Shown here: positions 1 to 7,166 of the stretch, one piece after another
Numbering within the stretch: position 1 is the first letter of the stretch
How the letters are laid out: each line of letters starts with the position of its first letter
Origin: Streptococcus cristatus
GTDB taxonomy: Bacteria; Bacillota; Bacilli; Lactobacillales; Streptococcaceae
DNA: 64,000 nt
Assembly: GCF_003943465.1 (NCBI RefSeq)
Contig: NZ_RJPR01000002.1
Coordinates: 239,032-303,031 of the forward strand
Direction of reading: 5' to 3'
Translations under genes and position numbers: made by a program
The notes under the pieces: model-generated
Databases searched by the model: none
What the model was told of the DNA's origin: nothing
The model's input: the letters and a program-made list of their open reading frames with translations, nothing else

Positions 1-19
1 TCGAAAAATTAAGTATTTA

Positions 20-916
20 TCAGTACAGAGAATCCCTAATAATTTCCATATATTCAGTAGGATTTAGTTTGTTACTTATAAATTGTCTCCTTGGGTTAAA
101 GTCAATATTGGGTTGTTTAAAATAAAAGTTGTCTAATTTCGATAAATCAATATTCATTGAATTAAAAAATTTATTATATTCAATATAAGTTTTATGCTCT
201 TTTGAGGGAACACTCTTATTTTTGTACACATCATTATACTCAGGTTTTAAATAATTTATTAGTTTAGCCTCAACCAAGTTTATTAATGATGCATCTGAGA
301 TTTTTAATTTAAATTCCTTACTCTTGGGCTCATATATATCCTCAATCTTAGCATTTGATGTCTCTGGTGTTGTCAGAGTAGTCCACATAACATTTTCACC
401 AATTGAAAAACTCACGACCCTTACATCTACATCTTTTTTATAATCATGGCAATCAGCTAAAATTCTTTGAAGAGTCTTGTGGCTCGCTAAACGCTTCCCT
501 GTATTACGAGATTCAGTCCTACCTTTAGCTTGCCCTATATAAAGAATTTCAGAGACAATCTGATTACCATTTTTGATAATAGAATCTAATATTAAATCCA
601 GAATTTGATATGTAACGCCATTAATTATCACACATCTATTATCTAGACTTTTATCAAAACTTACTATATTTTCTTCATCTTCCCAAATTAACTCAAGTGC
701 TTCATCAGCAGTTTTTACCTTGACTATTAATTCATTTTCTTTGGTTTCATTTTTTGTAACAGAGTCAACATAAAATTTTTCAAATCCAAAAATCATATAC
801 AGATGATGACTTTCAGGGATATTATCATCATATAAATCACTACTTTGAAGTAGCAATAAGTCCTTAATTTCTACACTTGAAAACACACCTAAATAGTTAC
901 CTAAATCCAAATCCAT
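20..916 (-). CDS. GIY-YIG-like nuclease-fold protein, cargo gene
   Basis: The 298-residue protein has a poorly conserved N-terminal half. Its central part resembles a GIY-YIG core: LYIGQ at 125-129, then Arg142 and His146, and a later Glu216 followed by PEYN near 225-228, matching the usual order of Tyr, Arg/His and Glu/Asn positions. The start follows an AGAGGA ribosome site, and the gene has its own promoter (949-978) behind the recombinase terminator, so it looks independently expressed. Base composition is very AT-rich. It could be a homing-type or defence nuclease or a stand-alone phage cargo gene. Whether the element ends beyond it cannot be seen. Confidence 0.6.
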   Translation of the reverse strand: MDLDLGNYLGVFSSVEIKDLLLLQSSDLYDDNIPESHHLYMIFGFEKFYVDSVTKNETKENELIVKVKTADEALELIWEDEENIVSFDKSLDNRCVIINGVTYQILDLILDSIIKNGNQIVSEILYIGQAKGRTESRNTGKRLASHKTLQRILADCHDYKKDVDVRVVSFSIGENVMWTTLTTPETSNAKIEDIYEPKSKEFKLKISDASLINLVEAKLINYLKPEYNDVYKNKSVPSKEHKTYIEYNKFFNSMNIDLSKLDNFYFKQPNIDFNPRRQFISNKLNPTEYMEIIRDSLY

Positions 917-948
917 TTGAATTCCTCTTTATCTATCAAATTACACTA

Positions 949-978
949 ATTATACCAAAAAAGAGGTTACAATCTCAA
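949..978 (-). promoter_or_regulatory. Promoter of the GIY-YIG cargo gene
   Basis: Reading leftward, TTGAGA (973-978), an 18-nt spacer and TATAAT (949-954) with an extended TGG just before the -10 form a good SigA promoter. It sits inside the end of the upstream recombinase gene and its terminator, which suggests the cargo gene is uncoupled from the recombinase operon. Confidence 0.55.
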
Positions 979-992
979 TGAACTGTAACCTC
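957..992 (-). terminator. Rho-independent terminator of the recombinase operon
   Basis: A perfect 9-bp stem (GAGGTTACA at 963-971 pairing with TGTAACCTC at 984-992, 12-nt loop) is followed on the minus strand by a run of six U. It overlaps the last codons of the recombinase gene. Confidence 0.8.
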
Positions 993-2540
993 ACCATTTT
1001 TAAAGATAAATTCAATATTTCTATTTTCCTTAATAATGATCCTCTCTACCGCAGTTTCCCAAAGTAAATCATCAAACTCTGTAACTAAACACTCTTGAGA
1101 TTTCAGTGTTTTTAGAAAAGCCTGAAGTTCTTTATTGCGTTTAGCCTTATCAAGATGTTCCTTTTCTACCGACTCAAGTTCAACAATCAAAGCATCATAC
1201 CTATCAACCAAGTTCCTATACTTTTCTTGATAGACATCTTGGTTTTGTGGCATCACAGCATTATCCGTGACTAATTTAGAAATCATCTGGCTGACAACCT
1301 CAACTTCAGTCTCCAATTCTTTCATTCGTTGCTCTAAATCAGCTGTTCCACTAATTTCAAGCAACGTTTCAAGATTACTGATAATTTCATCCTTATTACT
1401 GATAACCTTATTGATTGCTGAAACGAACCAATCCTTAATTTCATCTTCAGTAACATGAGGAGTAGTACACTTCTTTTCGCCCTTGTACTTCTCATTACAT
1501 TGGTAGATAACCCTTCGATATTTTGATGTGGAGTGCCAGACCTTGCTACCGAAGTAATGCCCACAATCCCCACATACCAGCTTTGAACTAAATAGTGTAG
1601 TACTCCCCTTACCCTTTTCTTTCCTATCTAGTGATGCTTGAACTGCATCAAACGTTTCTTTATCTACAATGGCTTCATGGTTATTTTCTACATAATACTG
1701 TGGTAACTCTCCCTTGTTAATGTTCTTCTTTTTGGATAGAAAATCAATTGTGTAGGTTTTCTGAAGGAGGGCATCACCCTTGTACTTCTCATTCCTTAAC
1801 ATCCGTTTGATGGTCACAGAACTCCAATGATTCTTACCACTAGGTGAGAGGATACCTTGTTGTGTCAAGTCTTTTGCAATGCTATAGGGAGTTTTACCAA
1901 GCAATGCCTGTTGGAAAATGTAGCGGACAGTCTTAGCTTCTTCCTGATTAACAACAATCTCACCATTCTCGCCCTTTTCAAAGCCCATGACGTTGGTATA
2001 GGGAAAATGTACCTTTCCTTCCGCAAACTGTTTCCTCAAGCCCCAAGTGACGTTCTCTGAGATGCTACGGCTTTCTTCTTGGGCCAAGCTAGACATGATG
2101 GTAATCAACAGCTCACCCTTTGAATCTAGAGTCCAGATATTCTCTTTCTCAAAGTAGATTTCAACTCCGACTTCCTTCAACTTACGAACTGTTGTCAATG
2201 AATCAACTGTATTTCTTGCAAACCGACTAACTGACTTGGTAATAATGAGGTCAATTTTGCCAGCCAAGGCATCCTCAATCATGCTCTTAAAACCCACTCG
2301 CAGTTTAGTATTAGTGCCACTAATACCTTCATCCGAGTACATTTTAACAAACTCCCAATCGCTTCGAGTTGAAATGTATTCTGCATAATACCTCATCTGA
2401 GATTCATAGCTGGTTGTTTGGTCTTCATGATCAGTTGATACCCTCGCATAACCTGCTACACGACGTTTCTTAGGTAGCGAAATGCTAGCTAACTCTGAGT
2501 TCCTAGGCGCATTTGCTTCAATAGTTATGACGTTTTTCAT
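975..2540 (-). CDS. Large serine recombinase (phage integrase type), distal gene of a pair
   Basis: This 521-residue site-specific recombinase would cut and rejoin att sites through a serine-DNA link. The resolvase domain begins with YARVST and catalytic Ser35. The typical ITKSVSRFARN helix lies at 100-110, a recombinase domain follows to about 310, a zinc ribbon uses Cys323, Cys326, Cys348 and Cys358, and a coiled-coil region spans about 390-470. These are all parts of a full-length large serine integrase. Its ATG overlaps the stop of the upstream recombinase (ATGA), with a good AAAGGAG site, so the two are translationally coupled. It probably acts with its partner in integration and excision at comEC. 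Which protein does which step is not visible. Confidence 0.9.
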   Translation of the reverse strand: MKNVITIEANAPRNSELASISLPKKRRVAGYARVSTDHEDQTTSYESQMRYYAEYISTRSDWEFVKMYSDEGISGTNTKLRVGFKSMIEDALAGKIDLIITKSVSRFARNTVDSLTTVRKLKEVGVEIYFEKENIWTLDSKGELLITIMSSLAQEESRSISENVTWGLRKQFAEGKVHFPYTNVMGFEKGENGEIVVNQEEAKTVRYIFQQALLGKTPYSIAKDLTQQGILSPSGKNHWSSVTIKRMLRNEKYKGDALLQKTYTIDFLSKKKNINKGELPQYYVENNHEAIVDKETFDAVQASLDRKEKGKGSTTLFSSKLVCGDCGHYFGSKVWHSTSKYRRVIYQCNEKYKGEKKCTTPHVTEDEIKDWFVSAINKVISNKDEIISNLETLLEISGTADLEQRMKELETEVEVVSQMISKLVTDNAVMPQNQDVYQEKYRNLVDRYDALIVELESVEKEHLDKAKRNKELQAFLKTLKSQECLVTEFDDLLWETAVERIIIKENRNIEFIFKNGEVTVH

Positions 2541-3775
2541 AAGAAGTGCTCCTTTCTAACCTTCAGTTCATATTTTCTACCTTTTATAGGAAAGACGGTA
2601 ATTAAACCTACTGATGAGTCATAAATAACCTTCTTGATATTTTCGGTAACCCAATTTTTATCTGGTTTAAATCCAATTTTATCTTCAAATGTAGCTAATA
2701 TCCGTTTTTCAGATAGAGTCTTACTAGGACAAGAGGATGTTCCGAACCTGTCTCTAGTGCGGCAACAGTATCTGATGGTTCGGTGTACCTTTTTGGAGTC
2801 TACTCTAGTAATCATTATTTTTCCACAATGGCTACACTCGATTAACTCTCTAAAAGTACCTTTGTGCATATGGCTTTCCTGATACATTACCTTGTACCGA
2901 CGTTCTTTTTCTTGTAGTACCACATCAAAATAAGACTTTGAAACAATGGCTTCATGAGCATCCTCTACAATATACTTATTCTTTTGCCCATTATTTCGTT
3001 TAGGATTTCGTGAAAAAGGTTCTCGGTAAGTCTTCTGTAATACCAAACGTCCAAAGTATGCTTCCTGCTTAAAGAACTCTCGGACACTAGAGACTGTGAA
3101 GGGATTTCCCAGTCGTGTCAAGACTCCTTGCTCATTTAACTTTTTAGTAATCATTGGGGCATTATCTCCGTCCAAGAACCATTGAAACACCTGTCGTACA
3201 ACCTTTGCTTCATCAGGCTCAATGACATAATTCTCACCATTCCAACGGTAGCCATAGATATCTTGAGGTGTATGAGGTTGACCCTGTTCAAACTTTTTCT
3301 TAATCTGCCATCTTAAGTTTTCACTGATGTTATGCGATTCTTCTTGAGCGACAGAAGCTAGGAGAGTTAACATCAACTCGCCTTCGGAACTTAGGCTATC
3401 TATCCCTTCTTTTTCAAAGGTAATTCCTATGTTCTTTTGTCTAAGTACACGCACTGTAGACAATAGGTCAACGGTGTTTCTACCGAACCTTGCAATGGAT
3501 TTAGTTAAAATTCTATCAATTTTTCCATCATCACATGCCTTTAACAAATCTTGTAACCCTTGACGGTTACTTTGTTCTTTACCGCTGATGCCTTCATCAT
3601 AATAAACGCCAACCAATTCCCAGTCTGGATGAGACTGAATTAATCTACTATAATAGCTGACTTGAGTGGATAACGAATGATGTAGGCGACTATCAGATAC
3701 CCTCGCATATGCTGCTACACGCAACTTAGGTTTTTGCGGTGTCATCATCGGTTGAATTCGTCTAACTATTCTCAA
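2537..3775 (-). CDS. Large serine recombinase, proximal gene of a pair
   Basis: A 412-residue serine recombinase with catalytic Ser27 in YARVS, the LTKSIARFGRN helix near 90-100, a recombinase domain, and a zinc ribbon with Cys314, Cys317, a Cys pair at 337-338 and Cys349. It lacks the long coiled coil seen in its partner and is shorter than most large serine integrases. Translation appears to start at TTG (3773-3775), 9 nt after an AGGAGTG site; the first ATG is nine codons later. It is downstream of the SHOCT-like gene and the bipartite regulatory motif at 4007-4041, and overlaps the next recombinase by 4 nt. Confidence 0.9.
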   Translation of the reverse strand: MRIVRRIQPMMTPQKPKLRVAAYARVSDSRLHHSLSTQVSYYSRLIQSHPDWELVGVYYDEGISGKEQSNRQGLQDLLKACDDGKIDRILTKSIARFGRNTVDLLSTVRVLRQKNIGITFEKEGIDSLSSEGELMLTLLASVAQEESHNISENLRWQIKKKFEQGQPHTPQDIYGYRWNGENYVIEPDEAKVVRQVFQWFLDGDNAPMITKKLNEQGVLTRLGNPFTVSSVREFFKQEAYFGRLVLQKTYREPFSRNPKRNNGQKNKYIVEDAHEAIVSKSYFDVVLQEKERRYKVMYQESHMHKGTFRELIECSHCGKIMITRVDSKKVHRTIRYCCRTRDRFGTSSCPSKTLSEKRILATFEDKIGFKPDKNWVTENIKKVIYDSSVGLITVFPIKGRKYELKVRKEHFL

Positions 3776-3832
3776 TTTGATACACTCCTTTCGCTACTAT
3801 ATATCACTCTAAAGGCCTCATTTATCAAGTCT

Positions 3833-3994
3833 TTAGGTCGATAATCTACTAATAAATGGTTGATATTTTTCAAGCATCTTTTCCTTAAATTGCTGATGAA
3901 CTTCCTCACTAATAATCCTAGATTTTAGGAGTCTATCAGCCTGTATAATGGTCAGTTGGTAAGTCATCTCATCTTGTAATTTGTCATTAGTCAT
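3833..3994 (-). CDS. Small SHOCT-like protein at head of recombinase operon
   Basis: A 53-residue ORF with a strong GGAGGG ribosome site directly after the palindrome at 4007-4022. The sequence has the short-helix pattern of SHOCT/SHOCT_2 phage proteins (YQLTIIQADRLL then IISEEVHQQF), a fold often fused to or encoded near phage recombinases and regulators. It is the first gene of the recombinase operon. A role as a small accessory or directionality protein is possible but only inferred from position. Confidence 0.65.
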   Translation of the reverse strand: MTNDKLQDEMTYQLTIIQADRLLKSRIISEEVHQQFKEKMLEKYQPFISRLST

Positions 3995-4006
3995 AATAGC
4001 CCTCCT

Positions 4007-4041
4007 ACCTTACTAAGTAAGGCTGAGGGCATTTTTTCCGC
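4007..4041 (-). promoter_or_regulatory. Bipartite motif copy A (GCGGAAAA-N11-palindrome) before the recombinase operon
   Basis: On the minus strand GCGGAAAA (4034-4041) is followed after exactly 11 nt by the palindromic CCTTACTTAGTAAGG (4008-4022), then directly by the GGAGGG ribosome site of the SHOCT-like gene. Three more copies with the same 11-nt spacing lie at 32506-32540, 32625-32659 and 32687-32721. It could be an activator- or repressor-bound promoter, or a 5'-UTR hairpin (CCUUAC/GUAAGG). Confidence 0.7.
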
Positions 4042-4050
4042 TTTTTAGGC

Positions 4051-4090
4051 AAAAAAATAAGCCTGACAGAAAATACATTCCACCAGGCTT
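4051..4090 (-). terminator. Terminator after the lysin gene (end of late operon)
   Basis: AAGCCTG/CAGGCTT arms (4059-4065 and 4084-4090) are followed on the minus strand by a seven-U run (4051-4057). It separates the late operon from the recombinase operon. Confidence 0.8.
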
Positions 4091-4098
4091 ACCATAAG

Positions 4099-4881
4099 TT
4101 ACTGTTTAATAGCCTTTTCCAAGGCTTGCACTGAAGCAACTAATTTCTCATCGTCAAACTTTTGTGACTCTAAGAATCGGTTGAAATCATCATCATCTAA
4201 GGTCAAATGTGCTGCACCAGCTGATTGCAACTGAACAACTGTATCAATGTGACCAATCCCAAAGACAGCACCATTGACCACTGCCACATAACCTTGTTTC
4301 CCACTTTTTGATCGTACGACAAAATTTTTCATATCCTCATCCTCCGAAGTTTCTACTTTCTTTGTGCTAGTTGCTACCTCATAAGGCAGTCTAAACCAGC
4401 CAACCATATAACCAACCAATCCACCACTATGGCGATCCACTAATCGCCCATCAGAATACCACTTTCGTGACACACGTCGAGTGTAGCCACCACCGCCAAC
4501 TTCCAGTTGATCGTTGATCCCATTACGGTTACTATCCAAATAACCATCGACATTTTGTTCCACACCTTCAAGTCCAGTACCATCAGAATCCGCTAAACAA
4601 ACACCGATGTGACCAAAACTGTGACTCGGTACACGAATCACGTAAATGTCACCCGCCTGTGGGTTAACCCCTACGGCATCATAGGTGACCTGAAAACCAT
4701 TGGCTTTTGCCTTATCAAGGCAGTCAATAGCATTGGTGTAAGCCATATTCTTCCCTGTTTCCTCCTGAACGATTTTGTCAATTAGAGCCACACATTGCCC
4801 ACCATAAGGATTGGTAGGCACCGTTACTTTGGTATTGACTTTCGAGAGGGCATTGGCAACAACCTTTTCTTTACTTGTCAT
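4099..4881 (-). CDS. Phage endolysin with CHAP domain
   Basis: A 260-residue peptidoglycan hydrolase that acts on the cell wall at lysis. The N-terminal CHAP domain shows the catalytic Cys30 in YGGQC and the catalytic His91 in SFGHIGV. The C-terminal part, after an acidic linker near 178-185, probably binds the wall. It directly follows the holin gene and overlaps it by 11 nt, the standard lysis cassette. The start chosen is the second ATG, six nt downstream of the first, because the first abuts the AAGGAGG ribosome site. A bidirectional amidase/endopeptidase specificity cannot be told from sequence. Confidence 0.88.
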   Translation of the reverse strand: MTSKEKVVANALSKVNTKVTVPTNPYGGQCVALIDKIVQEETGKNMAYTNAIDCLDKAKANGFQVTYDAVGVNPQAGDIYVIRVPSHSFGHIGVCLADSDGTGLEGVEQNVDGYLDSNRNGINDQLEVGGGGYTRRVSRKWYSDGRLVDRHSGGLVGYMVGWFRLPYEVATSTKKVETSEDEDMKNFVVRSKSGKQGYVAVVNGAVFGIGHIDTVVQLQSAGAAHLTLDDDDFNRFLESQKFDDEKLVASVQALEKAIKQ

Positions 4882-5287
4882 TCTCATCCTCCTTATCTTC
4901 GTTTAACTGACGTAAGACTTGTTTAATACGATTAGGCACTGGCAATCCAATACGAGTCGCATTTTCCAAGATGGACAGTCCTTCATTACTGAAGTAGAAA
5001 AAGATAACAGCTGTTCGAACTGCCCCACCTTGTTTTAAGACATGTTGGTCAATCATGTGGGCAACAGCCACCAAACAGATAATCATGGCTTTTTTGAAAA
5101 TCCCTTTTTTACCGATAGAACTGGAGAGGTTCTTCTCAACAATGGCTGCCATAATCCCTGTCACATAGTCAATCAACATAAAAATCAAAAGGCCATAAAG
5201 AAAGCCATCGATTTCTCCAAAAATAGAACCGATGACCCCACCGATTCCTGAAAACACTAACTTATTTGTTGAAACTGCTAGATGCAT
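4871..5287 (-). CDS. Phage holin (toxin secretion/phage lysis holin family)
   Basis: The 138-residue protein starts at the ATG after AAAGGAGA; longer upstream in-frame sequence overlaps the tail gene and is not expected to be translated. It has at least three hydrophobic segments (near 10-25, 30-55 and 65-85) and a basic, charged C-terminus (KEDENDK), typical of the phage_holin_4 family. Holins form membrane lesions that release the endolysin encoded just downstream, whose start overlaps its 3' end. Confidence 0.85.
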   Translation of the reverse strand: MHLAVSTNKLVFSGIGGVIGSIFGEIDGFLYGLLIFMLIDYVTGIMAAIVEKNLSSSIGKKGIFKKAMIICLVAVAHMIDQHVLKQGGAVRTAVIFFYFSNEGLSILENATRIGLPVPNRIKQVLRQLNEDKEDENDK

Positions 5288-5297
5288 ATTGTCTCCT

Positions 5298-7154
5298 TTA
5301 AGCGGTACGTCGCCACCGATAAACTGTAATATAGGGTTGTAAATTGTTATGAGCCTGTCCACCACCAGAATTGCCTGTATTATTCCCTTGAGGATATAAT
5401 GAGGCACCGCCGTCTGAAGAGTAATCTCGACGTATAGCCTGGTTTCCTGAATTGGCAGAAACATATTGTGGGTGCGAGTGCACTGGCATTTCATTGATTG
5501 TTAAAGTATGGGTTTTGCTGCCACCTGTTTTTGAAACAGTATTAAATTCGCTTTCTGTCTCAGATACACCAACCAAAACATGCCCATTCCCAAATCGCTC
5601 CCACTTCCCTCCCATAAAGGTGGAAGGATTGGCATAACTTGTTGATTCATAAATCGTTCCAACAGGATAAAAGATATCAATTAGCTTTTTATTTCGCATG
5701 ATGATGTCTCCATCAAAATAAGAAGGCTGACTACCATCCACATCAAGAACCCCTCGTGTCCATGCTTTTCCTATCCCCATCCCTGTCGGAGATAAGCCAT
5801 AAACCACCTTTTCAGGACCAACCGTAAACTCAAAATCCGTTTCATAGAATAAATCTCGCAAATGACCAATGATGGTATAAGATTTGGTTTGGTCATAAGA
5901 GCCATTTAGTGTAGCTTGAAAATTCTCTTTGGTATGTTCCGTTGTCGTACTCCAGTTAGCGGCTCCACCTACATTCGTTGTCTTCGTACCAGTTGATAAA
6001 TCAAGAATATCCCACGTCATAGTGGCTCGATTCTTCTGACTATTGCCTACAATGAGTGGTGCAATTTTTACTTTTCGAATCACATTTAATTGATTCATGG
6101 CAGTTCCGACTCGAACTGAAGTAAAGGATAGAATGGGTTTAAAATATTCAAGTAGAGAAATCTCGACTTCCTTTCTCGGACTTTGTCTTCCTCTTGAATC
6201 CGTCACAAAAGCAGAGATTTTGGCACGACCAACATGGTTAATACCTCCTACTCCGCCATTTTGTGCAGTAGCTACATTCTGGAGTTGTATCCAGCTATTT
6301 CCTTCAAATTTAAACACTTCCGCTCGATAACCACTAGCTGGAATAGTTGATCCATAAATTCCTGTAGCACCATTAAAGGTAACCTTGGGATTTGACTCCA
6401 ATGAAACAAAGGTATTGCCTGTAATGGCATTTTGAGCAATCGTATTTAAATCCGATAAACTGATAGAGGATAGACTGGGAACCACCGAGCTCGGAAGTTG
6501 AAGAGTCACTTGAATCCGAGACTCACCGATGACCTTTCCTCCATAAATGGTTTGTACTAAAATTGTGCCAATACCAGAGGTCGCATTGGGGATTTGAGGA
6601 GCTAATTTTGCAACTTCTGGTGTCCAACTACAAGAAGTGGTTGCACCAGTTGCGACCACTCCACTCAAACTACCAAATTGCCAAGTAACCTTGTGTGTAA
6701 AATCCCCACTTGCTCTCGTAATAGAAATGGTAATTGGAGAACCCATCATATTCCCAGAAACACTAGCTGTTGAGGACCGTGGAATATCTCGTAATCGTAA
6801 CGATTGATAACCGGTATTAAGAGTTCCTGGTGACCATCCACCACTTCCTGAAAAGGTCGCAGAAAAACCAATGGTCTTTTGACCATTGGAATTGTGAGCG
6901 ATGGTGATGGTTTTATCAATGAGATGAAGAGAAGAGTTCATGCTGTACATATCTGGTCTACCACTCCAAGAAAGAGTTTGACCATCTATGGAAACACTGG
7001 CACTACAGTTATACATCCCAAAGGTTGTTTGGCCATTTCGTAGCCACAATTGAACACGTACAGTTGAGGTATTATTGGCGGTGCTAGTTCCTGTTTCTTC
7101 TACCCTAAGTAGAAGATTGTACCCTCGGTCATTATTACTGCCATAATCTGCCAT
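5298..7154 (-). CDS. Siphovirus tail/baseplate protein with DUF859 and collar-like C-terminus
   Basis: A 618-residue structural protein. The first 450 residues match the glycine/serine/threonine-rich DUF859 siphovirus protein style with repeated beta-rich segments. The last 130 residues resemble the receptor-binding or baseplate tip modules of lactic acid bacteria phages: YPVGTIYEST, GGKWERFGNG, a His-Ser-His triad near 560 and a closing NNLQPYITVYRW. It is probably the host-recognition end of the tail. It lies downstream of the Tal-like gene and upstream of the holin. Confidence 0.8.
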   Translation of the reverse strand: MADYGSNNDRGYNLLLRVEETGTSTANNTSTVRVQLWLRNGQTTFGMYNCSASVSIDGQTLSWSGRPDMYSMNSSLHLIDKTITIAHNSNGQKTIGFSATFSGSGGWSPGTLNTGYQSLRLRDIPRSSTASVSGNMMGSPITISITRASGDFTHKVTWQFGSLSGVVATGATTSCSWTPEVAKLAPQIPNATSGIGTILVQTIYGGKVIGESRIQVTLQLPSSVVPSLSSISLSDLNTIAQNAITGNTFVSLESNPKVTFNGATGIYGSTIPASGYRAEVFKFEGNSWIQLQNVATAQNGGVGGINHVGRAKISAFVTDSRGRQSPRKEVEISLLEYFKPILSFTSVRVGTAMNQLNVIRKVKIAPLIVGNSQKNRATMTWDILDLSTGTKTTNVGGAANWSTTTEHTKENFQATLNGSYDQTKSYTIIGHLRDLFYETDFEFTVGPEKVVYGLSPTGMGIGKAWTRGVLDVDGSQPSYFDGDIIMRNKKLIDIFYPVGTIYESTSYANPSTFMGGKWERFGNGHVLVGVSETESEFNTVSKTGGSKTHTLTINEMPVHSHPQYVSANSGNQAIRRDYSSDGGASLYPQGNNTGNSGGGQAHNNLQPYITVYRWRRTA

Positions 7155-7166
7155 AGTCTTTCCTTT

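Noticed and set aside
1..19. Left attachment site at the window start
   Set aside because: No comEC 3' sequence and no match to the attR arms is present before the GIY-YIG gene, so the left end must be outside the window.
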